Source: Rotaria socialis (Eukaryota; Rotifera; Eurotatoria; Philodinida; Philodinidae). Taken from it: a stretch of 64,000 nt of DNA. Each line of letters opens with the position of its first letter. Within the stretch, counting starts at the first letter, position 1. The notes beneath the pieces are model-generated. The model was not told the origin of the DNA and did not search any database. It saw only the letters and a list, made by a program, of their open reading frames with translations. A program made the position numbers and the translations under genes. Shown here one piece after another: positions 1-11,574 of this stretch. Location: positions 110,083 to 174,082 of the forward strand of contig CAJNYU010004083.1 of NCBI GenBank assembly GCA_905331475.1, written 5' to 3'.

Positions 1-878
1 GGTTTACATTTTTTCAATCCAGTGTAAATAGAAAAAAAGTTTTTTTTTCATGAATGCAATACCTAAAGCAACGATTTATCCTATGCAGATTTGGAGTGAG
101 ACTATTACGCTTGGTTTCAATCGCAATCTGTTTTTCAATTCTCTATAGAATCACATAATTACGTTAGATCTAATCTTCGAAGTCGCTGGAAGAACTAAAA
201 CGATTTCATTGCGTGTTTTATATTTATCGCTGTCTAGAGGATATTTTCAAAACAATTTTCAGTAGTTAATAAGTTGTTTTGAGCTGCCGTGACACTCTAT
301 GGAAATCCTATTATGGGAATAGTCATAGTTTTTTCTTATGAAAAATAATGAAAGGAATTTTCAAGAGAAAATATAGTGGCACCACAAAACGAGCTTCTTT
401 ATGATGAGTGAAAAATATTATCTATATAGAGTGAAAATACTCATTTGCACTGAGTGCAAACTTCAATTTTCATTATGAGTATTTTCATTTTCTCTTCCAT
501 AGACTTTGTTGTAAAATTGACCGAGATTGAATATTGCACTATTCCACTTTGATAGTACTTAATCAAATTTTCCCAATCCTTAAGAGTATTGACTAAAAGT
601 GATAGTGATCGCAAACTTTCATAAAAGCATTCGACTCTTCTACTATTAGTCTATAATGGAATTACTAGTTGTTAGAAATTCGCAAGTGCAACTAACAACC
701 AATGCTATTATAATCTAGTGAATGGAAATTCGAATGCAACTGATTTTTTGCTAGACAGCCAACGAGATAACATAATTTTCCGTTGAATATCTACATACCT
801 GATAGGCGTAAAAAGAAACTACGGAGAATATTATTGTTTATGGCGCATCCGTTATTTATTTACTATATTTTTTGGTAG
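1..878. other. Intergenic or intronic stretch with no gene seen
   Basis: I see no coding exon here. The HADH exon that starts at 879 is preceded by a 3' splice site, so this stretch may be one long intron of that gene, but the N-terminal NAD-binding exons are not visible. It contains a nested palindrome at 431-488, listed separately. Confidence 0.5.
431..488. repeat. Nested palindrome
   Basis: The outer arms at 431-444 and 475-488 are inverted repeats (13 of 14 positions pair). Inside lies a perfect inverted repeat, TTTGCACT at 444-451 and AGTGCAAA at 453-460, around a single G. It could fold as a cruciform. Its function is unknown. Confidence 0.6.
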
Positions 879-1420
879 ACCGGTAATGAAATTACTGGAA
901 GTGATTCGTACATCATCAACTAGTGACGAAACATATCAAGCAATGTTAAATTTTGGCAAAGCACTAGGAAAAACAACTGTTTCTTGCAAGGTTTTTATTA
1001 GAGTATTGCAAGTCTTGTTATTTGACCGTTGTATTATAGGATACACCAGGTTTTATTGTTAATCGATTATTGATACCTTATCATGCTGAAGCAGTACGAA
1101 TGATTGAACGTGGTGATGCTACACCGGAAGGTAATCGTATTCGCAGTGAGGATATTGTTGCGATTGATTGTTTCTCTCTCTCTCTCTCTCTATTATTAGA
1201 TATTGATACTGCAATGAAATTAGGCGCTGGTTATCCCATGGGGCCGATTGAATTAATGGATTATGTAGGTTTAGATACATCAAAATTTATTAGCGATGGA
1301 TGGCAAAAACGTTATCCAGACGAACCAACATTTCGAACAACTGATTTAATAAACAAACTTGTATCCGAAGGAAAATTCGGTCGAAAAACAGGTGCTGGTT
1401 TTTATAAATATTCCAAATGA
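879..1420 (+). CDS. HADH: 3-hydroxyacyl-CoA dehydrogenase, C-terminal exons (partial)
   Basis: This is the short-chain L-3-hydroxyacyl-CoA dehydrogenase of mitochondrial beta-oxidation, which oxidises 3-hydroxyacyl-CoA with NAD+. Three exons are visible: 879-990, 1040-1130 and 1200-1420, with introns of 49 and 69 bp that have GT-AG ends. The spliced protein reads [10 protein letters not shown], then [12 protein letters not shown], then [20 protein letters not shown], and ends in GFYKYSK. These are the family's C-terminal substrate-binding and dimerisation signatures, and the end matches the animal enzyme. The 69-bp intron has no stop in frame, so an unspliced read-through would insert 23 residues. 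The Rossmann-fold half is absent from the window: either the intron before 879 is longer than 878 bp or the gene runs off the edge. The identity is secure; the intactness of the whole gene is not known. Confidence 0.88.
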
Positions 1421-1533
1421 ATAATTGCAATCCCTATGCATGTATTATCATATGATTAATTTTTTACAAAAATTCACCGAGAAAACAAATTTTCCAAAAA
1501 TCAAAAAAAAAACGAACATTTTTTCCCATCATA

Positions 1534-4030
1534 TCAGGATACCGATAATGCAATGTAACTTCTACTATATAACACACTTTTATTACATTTTGGGCACGTT
1601 TGTGCTTCATACGTCCATTTTTGCAATAGATTTAAAATACACCTATAATTATATAATTAAAATAAAATAAAAAAACCAACAATATTTTTTTTTCTTCTAT
1701 TTACCTTTCATGAAAGATATGCGTGCATGTCAATATTTGAATTTGATCTCGATACATACCTATGGGATTCTTACAAATTGTACACATGAGATCAACTTCT
1801 CTATAAAGACGGTGTGCTATTTCAAATGCTTGTCGTGCCTCATTTATTTGATTCTCAGATGCAAGCATACGTTCATTTAATAGATGACATCGAGCTTGCA
1901 TTAATTTATTTCCCATCGCTGTTGCAGTTGATAATGCTGTAACAAGGATTTCAGATGCCTTTAAATGTTAAAAAAAAGAAAGAATTAGCTGTTCATTTAT
2001 ATATCAATTAAAGACGTGCCTACGAATATTTCCTATTGTTTTTACTAAACTATCATTGTTAATAGCACGCCTAACTCATTTGCTGGCTATAGAAGTATCA
2101 TAAAAGGCAATCTTCTCTATCTATGTGTCTGCCGCCCCCCCCACCCGTGCTCTCTCTCTCTCGTCTATTGAAAGACAACACATGAAATATATAGTAGTAT
2201 AAGAATGTCCGTGACATAAAACAACCCGATACTCTCATCGAATGTAATTGTTATGATTGTAATAGCAATGATGGCATGAATAAGTTTGTTATGACCGAAG
2301 TGTTCCCCTTCGATCATAAGACGGAACAAACGAGTAATCCAGGCTCCTTTCTAGTATAGTGGCAGTAGAGCTGCCCAGAAAGCAGAAGACGTTAGTTCGA
2401 TTTCATCGGATGGAGATCATCCTTTTGTTCCGTTCTGTTGTCATACCATCCCGTTGCTGTCTCGCTTATAACTGAGTTTAATAATGTGAGAGCAAAGAAT
2501 ACATCACAAAGTTATTCACCAAAAGAATCTTATTAATATGATAATTTGAGAAACATTCTTATTCTCGTTTTCTTCTTTTCTTAGGCACACATATCTATGA
2601 ATATTTGTTTGCCATTCTTATTATCATAAGTTTTCATTGATGAGGAAAATGACAACGACAATTGTCTGTGACCATAAGTGAAATAAGAAAGCGATCGATT
2701 CAAGATTTAATATCGCTTACCATTTGTTTTTGTGTATCGAGCGCCAGTAGAGTCTTAACAAGACCAAGCATGGCAAGCGTAGAACTGTATCGATCGTTCA
2801 TATCTTGTAACATTTGAATAGCTGCTTCATATTTTTTGCAAGCGACCTTGATAATATGCATAAAAGGAAAAGAAAGAGAGATACAAAATAGTTTAGACTA
2901 TGCATACTAATCAGTTGAGGAAACAGCATTTTTGCCGTCGAAAGCGTCTCACATATATTTTAAGTCAATTTTTCATTTGAAAAAAAGTCTTTCAACGTGA
3001 TAAGCGATTTTCGTTTTAGACAATAAAAATTGTTAAAACGGAAAAATGTCGTTTCCTGAGTGCACACGAATATTTATTCAGTAATTACACTAATCATACA
3101 CGAAGAGATGCACGATCAGGACTATATGATTTTCTACCTACCTCGTTATTATTTTGAGAACGTTGAATGTCTCCCACGCACACAAGACATTTCGCTTGAA
3201 CAGGTCGATCACCAACGCTAGACGCTGAACGCATTGCTTCCTATATTTAATTAAATAAATGTTTTCTTGACGAAAAACTAAAGCAAAAGGAAGAAGAAGA
3301 AGAAGAAGGATTCTATACAACCAACCTCGACACATTTAGTGGCACCCTGAAAATCACCCATTATTCTTAATGATGTTGCTAACTTTAGTTTTGTTAAACG
3401 TACAAATTTAGCACTACTGTTAGCATTTTGTTCGCCGGCATAAACTGCATTTGATAAAGCTAATTCGTGTGCACGTTGTTGAAAGGCGAGTGCCTTTGGA
3501 AAATCTTTTAATACAAGAAATACTTTTCCCATTGTATTAAGCACTTGAACTTCCATTAAATGATCTTCATTTTCATGTGAAATACTCAATGCTTTATCAA
3601 GATATTCAAGTACTTTTGGAAAATTACATAAACCTATATAAGAGTCGGCCATAACAAGTAATGCATAGCCTTGTACCACATCTGTTGCAGGTGAAAATTG
3701 CATAGCTAAACGTGAATAACTAACCGCTTTAAAATAGTCAGCAAGCATTTCGTTTGCACGTGATAGATTTAAATATGCCTGAGCACGAAGTACATTATCA
3801 TCAAGTTCATGAGCGATGTCAATCTGTTGTACAGCATGAACAAGATAATCTTTATTTCGGCCACGATCACGTGAAGCTAATGCTAGATAGCCAAGTGTAG
3901 AAAATCGTAGTCGATTATCTTTCATTTTTGGTAATGCTGTCGTCCATTTTTTTATGGCAGCATCATAATTTTTCTGTGCATATAATTCAAGACCTTCAGC
4001 AACTTGTCGGCGCGTCATTCGTTGACCCAT
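1534..4030 (-). CDS. RAPSN: Rapsyn (43-kDa receptor-associated protein of the synapse)
   Basis: Rapsyn is a peripheral membrane scaffold that clusters nicotinic acetylcholine receptors. I assemble five exons on the minus strand: 4030-3326, 3240-3142, 2846-2721, 1958-1705 and 1642-1534, giving 430 residues against 412 in human. The start MGQ keeps the N-myristoylation glycine at position 2. Exon 1 holds TPR repeats (SYSRLAMQFSP, LEYLDKALSISHENEDHLME). Exon 2 contains GDRPVQAKCLVCVGDIQRS, very close to the vertebrate protein. The last two exons form the RING-H2 domain: CTIC, then CTHIFHERC across the last splice, then CPKC, so all eight metal ligands are present. Introns are 85, 295, 762 and 62 bp; the 762-bp one carries a tRNA-like insert. 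Splice phases are consistent throughout. The only uncertainty is exact exon edges. Confidence 0.9.
2321..2433 (+). repeat. tRNA-like sequence between 10-bp inverted repeats, in a rapsyn intron
   Basis: The segment 2344-2415 (72 nt) has an A-box-like TAGTATAGTGG and a B-box-like AGTTCGATTTC at tRNA spacing. Its ends (CTCC and GGAG) can pair as an acceptor stem, and it resembles tRNA-Asp in its 5' half. The T stem pairs poorly and the anticodon loop is not canonical, so I read it as a decayed tRNA or a tRNA-derived SINE-like element. It is flanked by ACGGAACAAA (2321-2330) and its exact reverse complement (2424-2433), which suggests that the whole block moved as a unit. It lies antisense to rapsyn. 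Confidence 0.35.
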
Positions 4031-4613
4031 AGTATAATGAATTATGACAATGAACCTATCTTTGTTATTCTTTTACGTTATTTTTGGTCTTTATGTGTAC
4101 GGAAATAAATCGAGGTCGAATAGTAATAGCGATAGAGTTTGCAAATCAATCTTGGAATGATGATAAGTCGCAAATAGAATGATGACGAACGAGAAAATTG
4201 TTAGATGAGCGTCTTCATTTTCGATGAAAATGATGATGCACGTCAGTGCGGTAGTTATTATTCTGAAATAGTCGATCAGGGCAAAGAGAAAAGAAAGAGA
4301 GAAAGAGAAAATAGGAGGAGAAGAGATGGAACGCCAAAGAGCCTTAGTCAAATAGCAACAAGAGGGAATATTGTATTTTCATGTCGCATTTTTTCCCTTA
4401 TCAGCTGTATAACGACAACTGGAGACAGAGGAGAAGCCAAGAGATAGAGAAATAGAGAGCGAGAGACGCAGAGATAGCGAGATTGAAAGTAGTCTGCTTT
4501 ATGAAACAGGTTTATCGAAGGCGTTTATAGGCCTATCGGCAACGTTATTCATACATCCACATGTGTACTACATCAAACGTTAGTTGATTTCAATCAGGTG
4601 TAATGCATTTGAC

Positions 4614-4644
<31 letters not shown>

Positions 4645-5956
4645 AGGAATAATATAATATAATGAACGTTAATATATTTCCTTTGCTCGAATAGATGTTT
4701 TCAAAGCCAATATGTTTCGCATAACAAAAACAAAACAGACGAAGAAGAAGAAGAAGAAGGGAACAATGATAAAATAATAGAGAACTGCTGCTCTCGTTTA
4801 CATTTAACAATTTTTTTTTATCTAATCAATGTATCACCATTGACGCACCAGAGGCATATTCGTTCGCGCATCTCTTGTGCCTTCTTTCTAGCTAAGTCTC
4901 TGTTGCTCTTTATGTCGTTTTCCTCTCTAGGGTATATGACCCTCGTATTAGAACATCAACAGTTGTAATATGTATGGGCATTCATCGTCATCACTATAAG
5001 TGTCATATGTACAAATCCAATTACGATAATGAACGAAACGCTCGAATAGACATCCTATTTCGTGTACGTAGCATCATTGAAATGCACCAATGCGTCTATT
5101 TTCAGAGCATTAACGTAGCAGAAAAATATTTTGTGTCAAATACTGATCTTGAAAAGTCATTCACAACACAAAGAGCATCGCTCTCGTGCTTTCTTTCTTT
5201 TCATACTTCCTCTTTGCTCAATTATTTGTAAAAAAAATCAATTTTCCAAACGGTTATTCAACCGCTTGTTCGCTTTCTTCTTCTTGTTCTTCTTCGACTT
5301 CTTATTCTTATCTCTTTTCCTAGCCCACTCCGCTATTTCGTCGCTTATTACTTTGAGCGCACAATACACGTCGAATAGAGCTCGACTCTTTTTCATCTAT
5401 TGTCATCCGATATTTTTCCATGGCGTACGCTGCATACTCTTTCTTCTGTTTGTTCGTGATGAAAAACTAGCTAGCACACACATTTATACTCTCTTTTCTT
5501 TGCTTCATAGTTAACTAGCGGAGCGAACATACGCAAGATTTATTATTTGTGCTTTAGCTAAAGAGAATTGCATGATGATAAAACAGGAAGATAATGGCAA
5601 AATTTACCGTTATGCCAACAGCTGTCTACTTTTCATTGAAGACTTATTCTGAATTGAACTGGAACGGTAGTTATATAAGTGTGTCGAGTGTGATCAAGAT
5701 ATGATTGTTTTGTTTTTTCGAACAATATTTGTTTTCTTTTTACTGTAAAATGAACGACAATAGCTGAATCAACAGAATCAATCAAAGGAAAAAAAAGGAA
5801 AAAATGTCAATAAACAGTAACAACACCAGTGACAAGCAATTTAATGATGACTAGTATAACAAGCATATAATTAGGATATGCACGAATGGTAGATTGATTA
5901 TTGACTTCCGTTTTAACTTTTCTGTTACGAGGACCGATCGTCACACGCTCGTTAGA

Positions 5957-6002
<46 letters not shown>

Positions 6003-8929
6003 ACAAGAAATGGCTTACATTTTATTAAAAAGAAAAGAAATATATATTAATCAAAATATCAACTATACATATTTTAGTCATAACAATGTGACCTTATTAA
6101 TATTCTTCAGTATAGTCGAATTGCTATTTCTATTTATGCATATTATGAGTCTCGAATTGTTATTCAGACGCGTTATTGTCAATGCGTATAGTTTGCATGC
6201 AATAAACAAAATCCAAATGAATCTAGTCGTTATTTAACAAGTATTAATTATTATCGGTTCTTTTTCTCTTTATAATATAGAGAATTGTTTTCGTCGTCCC
6301 TAGAACTAAAAAAAAAGACTATTATATTATTTATATCTAGCTTTGTCTCAAGTCAGTGCAATCATCAATGAATGCAAAGGGTTAATTTAATGATAGTTTG
6401 CAAAAGGTTATTATTTCTGACTGAAATATTTGACATTATAAAGAAGGTTTACTTAACTTTTAAGTAAAAATTATTTTTATTTAAAAGAACAATCCAGAGA
6501 AAAATACTGAAGAAGAGGAAGAACGCCAATTGCTTTTCGCTACTAATACTCATAGACAATAGGTTTATAGACAAAAACAATGTAGCATGTTGAACTAACT
6601 ATTAGGACTTGTAAAAAGGCCGACCATTGTAATCGTTCGTGATTGATTTATTGTTTAAATATTTTATAGATAAAAATAAATTTGCATTCTTTTTCAATAA
6701 AATATGAAATTATGTTTTTTCTTCTCGATTATAATCAAACGTTCGAGTTTTCATCTATGTCAATATTCTATTTTTATGTATGAATTAACAAGGGACTAAA
6801 TCTCTTGATATTACTATCAATATTAATGAACGCAAGTTGCTATAAAAACTTTTCATAATCAAATACAATAAACAACGAAACTTGGAAAGCTGAGGAGTAT
6901 TGATGTTAGTCAAATAAGTAAAAGAATACTTTCCTGAAAACTACCAGCATACCTTTAACAGACTGTTGCAATCATTTTGCTTCATCATCAACTACATCCA
7001 TGTGTGAAATAAAAAGTTTCTAATTGATGAAAACACAAAAACAACATCTTGAAATACTTTCTCGACTGTTCAGTTCTCTCAGGTCGCACGTAAGATAAAA
7101 AGAAATATTGTAGCTGATAGAGAAAGAAATCGAAGGGATTCGCAACAAGTTTAAATATAAAAACGATTGAGAAGACTTAAGAATGTACTGAGTAGTTCAC
7201 CAGTTGCATGCAAGAAAATACTTTTCTAATTGCATTTCTGTGACTTCAAGATTCAGAGACAGGCACTTATATAGAGAGAGAAATAATCAGTGAATTTCTT
7301 TTTTATGGCTAAATCTCATTAAGATAGACTCGTATTAACAACCGTCGATGCCATACATTTAAAACTCATTATTCTATAGGAAGTAATAAAAATACAAATC
7401 TTTTAATAGTCTTGTAAAAAATAGAATTAGTTTTCATTGCTGTTATCCTATAATTACATTGAATTCTATGATTGCTGTTGACGCATCTGTCATAGTATTA
7501 AAAATCTTTTATTTCCGTACTTACTGTTATTTTTATTATCTTAAGAAATATATATATATATATATATATATAAACATCATTTATCTCGTGATCAAACAAC
7601 CTATATTCACGCTTTGCGATGCGGAAGTTGTCGTGCGCTTTATTCATTGAAATTATGCAATTACATATGAGATATGACAAACAATCAAAGTGATAAATAA
7701 AACTAAGCTGCATACAGGAAACATTAAGTATAATTGGTGGAAATCTTGTCTGTTTGTTTTCTTTTCCGTAAAACAATAGTGAAATATTAAACTATTAGAG
7801 GTAGCAATTGATAACATGAATTTTTCATTTACATAAAATGATCAATAGATACGAAGAACTATCTATTTGATTGATGATGTTAAATGAGCGGCACGATTTA
7901 TTTTTCCTCTTTAGAAATTTGATATGAATCATTCAGATAAAGAATCTTCTATCGACTTAAGACTTAATCGAAACGATAGAAAAGTAACGAACCACTTGAT
8001 TGTTCATAGAGAATGAAAAATCGGACCAATGATTCGATGAGATCGAATCGGACGGGTCTTGTCTTTGTTATTTATAATTAATAATTGTGGTTTAGAGTAA
8101 AATAAAGTTTGCTTTCAGTAGCAAAGTTGTCTTTCTTTCTTTCTTTCTTTCTAGAGACACAATCAAACACAAATCTACCTCTTGTCTGTTTATGACTGTT
8201 ATCATGGTTTTGACGAGAAAATTACTTTGATAATTTTAGACGTAACTGACATAGAACTTCTTTATTATTAACCGAAGCAAAAGAATTTTTCTTCGAATAC
8301 AATAGAGAAAACAAAAGTTTATTTATGCGACGAACTATCATGACTTCTATACTCTTTCTAATCGTTGTTTGCGCTGATACTACGGCACGCTCTTATATAG
8401 TTTTTGATCTCGTTCAACAATTCGGCCGATAATTGATCATAGAAGACCTAACCTCGAAGCATTCGCCATAAATAACATCATTTTTTATTGGTCTATACTT
8501 GCGTTTTTTCAAATATCATACACTCATTGTATCATCGACTCTCTCTCTCTCTGCCTATTTATCAGGATAAAAGTAATGTGTGACGTCGTTACGATTTCAT
8601 ATTCTGCATGATTTTTTCATCTCTGCCGATCAAACTGAAATTTTATGCATTAGTCAAAACGTTGTTTTGAATTTACAACCGGTGATTTTATATATTGATG
8701 GAACGAATATAGAATCCTGACATTTCTCTACAATCGATGCATCAAACAGAAAAAAGAATCATTAGCGTCCTATTCTTTCTTTTCCAATAGTCGTAGTAGT
8801 ATTGGTCGTTCAATTCTGAACTCGTTCGTTTATTCATTGTATTCATTCGAAACTAATTTTATTGCTGTGATGACGACTGTGTAGATAAGGCTTAGGATAA
8901 GGAGTGCCACTTATAAATATTCTCATAGA
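4031..8929. other. Gene-poor stretch with simple repeats
   Basis: No convincing exon was found on either strand over nearly 5 kb. Open frames here are short, of low complexity and rich in Ser/Phe/Ile, as expected by chance in AT-rich DNA. Simple repeats include (TA)n at 4619-4643, (AG)n at 5960-5997, (TA)n at 7547-7572 and (TTTC)n at 8130-8151. The part next to 4030 is presumably the rapsyn promoter. Confidence 0.5.
5960..5997. repeat. (AG)n microsatellite
   Basis: An uninterrupted run of about 19 AG dinucleotides. Confidence 0.95.
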
Positions 8930-9711
8930 ATGAGCTTGTCATTATTGTTTTTCTTTCTGTTCGTAACAGAACAGGGAGAGCAAGAAAAAAGTTGTAAGCC
9001 CTATATATCGCTTTCTTGTTTTGCGTGCGAAAATTCGAACGTTAGTCCGAATGTTCAATTCAACTAGTGTCAAAAATAATAAATGTGAATACTGCTGCAT
9101 CATTCGTACTGTTTCTTTTCTACTTCAGATATTCGTATTGACGCAACCAATTGCCACATAGACATCATATACATCTTTTAACTGTCATTGAGAACAGCAT
9201 TTTTTGTATGAATTTAAAGGTTAACTGTTGATTTACAACAAGATGCGTCGATTGTTAAGTATTTATAAAACATTTTATGCTCTTTTTTATCTTCATGGCC
9301 GTAGTATGGGTACCCATTGAAGGGTTTAATAAAAGATCGCATAGTGAGAACTTTAAAAAGCAAAACAAAATGAAAAAATTTGTTTGTTTGCAGTGACAGG
9401 CATTGCTGATCTCGTTCGTGTAGCATTTAAACGTAATTTAAATCGTTTTATATTTGGTCAGTCATCTTATGATTCCGAAGTATTTCGTTATAGCCAGTCA
9501 TCACAACACGATAATGCCGGGCTCTATTCTGGTAACTGTGAAGATTCGTTTTTAATTCAATTATTAAAATAAGAATGAACTATATTTAGGAGAGTCTTGT
9601 CGATTATCAGCAGTCATATGTTCACATGATGAACAATGTTGTTCAAGTCGGTGTTTATGTCGTCGATGGTCAACAATCGGAGAGCAACGCTGCGTTAGAA
9701 AATGTCTGTAG
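8930..9711 (+). CDS. Small secreted cysteine-rich (knottin-like) peptide precursor
   Basis: I do not recognise a named family. The three-exon model is 8930-8993, 9394-9531 and 9590-9711, encoding 107 residues. Exon 1 begins MSLSLLFFFLF, a signal-peptide-like core, and its ATG sits just after a TTCTCATAG acceptor-like site, as expected for a trans-spliced mRNA. Exon 2 encodes a basic and polar spacer (IADLVRVAFKRNLNRFIFG). Exon 3 encodes eight cysteines in the order C-x6-C-x5-CC-x3-C-x-C-x10-C-x3-C and ends at KCL. The adjacent CC pair and the spacing are typical of inhibitor-cystine-knot or colipase-like folds, and the basic spacer could be a propeptide. Exons 2 and 3 join in frame with good splice sites; the link to exon 1 across a 400-bp intron is inferred from phase and a GTAAGC donor. 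It could be a secreted signalling or defence peptide; the sequence does not decide. Confidence 0.55.
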
Positions 9712-11574
9712 AGCGGATAGAATATTTAACTGTTCGATGAAAAGCTAACTAATTATAAATTGTGATTTATCATAATGTTTCGGTCCTTTTTTTATGAACC
9801 TTTGTCAAATAGAATGGTGTTTCTTTTGTTAAGAAAATGATCGATTGTTGGTGCTATTCAAAAACTCATAAAACACCGATAGGAATTGTTAGTCGTTGTT
9901 TACATTGTTTTGTCATTTAGCCAATAGAGTGTCGGCCAAGCAGATATTTCTTTGACAATAACGAAGTGTATTAATAATGACTCTAATGGCCCGCCATGCG
10001 AAACAATGAATCACTTTTAATCAAAATATTTCTTTTCCTTATATTATACTCTGTCAACTGTTACTAGTAGTATGAACTAAAAGAAGATAATGGTTGGAGA
10101 TTTCACCAAAAACATGAAAAGTATACCATAGAGAAAATATTCTAGTATTTACAAACCTGTCAATGATAGAGAAAAAAAGAGGTTCTGATTGAGTAAATGA
10201 TTTTGAGCAAGTAACATTATCTGCTCAATGCATGAGACGATAGAAAATTTTTGAGCATTATCACTAATGAGAGTATAGGAAAGGATTTTGGTGTTGTTAA
10301 ATAGAACGCATTAAATCGACATTTTTCGAATCAAAGGCCAATGTTGTATTTTTAATTGAATAAAATCTCTGAGGTTTCATGCATGTAGTAATAGGGATCA
10401 CTTACGATTATCATTAAAATAAAAGCAATTCCATCATAATTGTCACGAATGACAAAAGCAACGCATAGAAAATAAACCCCATCAGAGTTTTTGGTCATTC
10501 CCGGAACAGCTAATGAAATTTCAGGGATTTATTTGCAGTTATGTATTGCTTTTAGCAAAGCAGCGTCAATTATTCATTTGTGTCAAAGTTTGATTCAAAT
10601 TTTTTTGAAGTATTACAATAAAATTAAGTTAGAAACAAGAACGTTTTCTGAGCGAAATGACATTTCTTAAAGTTAACCACTGAAACAATCTTCTTTGCCT
10701 CAAGCCGAGAAACCTCTTGAGTACACTTTTGCCGTGCTCAATACTTACTTTCAACAAATGCATCATCAGAGAAATCTTCACTGTTTCAAATATGTTGTTA
10801 CGTTGCATTCTAATTAATTATTGGCAAGCTTTTAATTTGATGTAATTTTCAAAAACGAAAATAACCATAATCGCTTTGAATCGTTCTAATAAATCACTAT
10901 GGAAACGAAACACGCAATTTGTCAGCATGTAAATAACATTTTAACCGCTGCCAGTTGGAAATTTGTTTTGAAGCTTCGGCGTCTCTCCTCATCGGGTGAA
11001 GGGCGACAAACTTAAGCGGCAAAGCTTCTTAATACTTTCTTGAGAAGTAAACATACGAATCAAATGTTTACTTTTGAAAATAGAGCTGATGCTCATTCGT
11101 ACGGTCTAACTATCGCATTTGTTTGTTATTTTAATTTTAATTTCGATATTTCCGAAGGAATAGTAATATTTAAGATGGTTCCGAATTCAATAGGTTTAGG
11201 CATTCGACAGCATTGTTTACATATGGCTCATTGTAGTACTTAAAAACTAACTTCCAATCGGCATGGACCCCACATGGTTATTTTTCTTCAATTGACAGCG
11301 AGAAAAATTCTTTGCTAGTAGAATAATTGGACTATGCGAAATATATTCTTATCGAAATATTCTGTAAAAATCATTGGCGGATGAATGGGGAAGTACGTTT
11401 TTTGTCGTTCTTGTTATTTATGTTTGCAGTCGGTCAACAAAACGCAACATTTCTTTGAGGTAAAATAACTATAAAAATGAAAGCGAACATGTTGTGTAAT
11501 TCTATTGTTCGAAAGAAAACAATTTTGTTTTCGTCGTCGTAGATGTTGCTTATTTAATTGGAAGCAAATCACTT
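9712..11574. other. Intergenic stretch, no gene seen
   Basis: No exon is supported. A 67-codon open frame at 11040-11243 has no recognisable features. The last 50 bases before 11575 are the likely 5' flank of the ART/TPR gene. Confidence 0.5.

Noticed and set aside
4091-5514. Several 60-127 codon open frames on both strands
   Set aside because: Rich in Ser, Phe, Ile and charged runs from simple repeats, no splice-supported continuation, and no family motif; expected by chance.
11040-11243. 67-codon open frame upstream of the ART/TPR gene
   Set aside because: No signal, motif or splice support.
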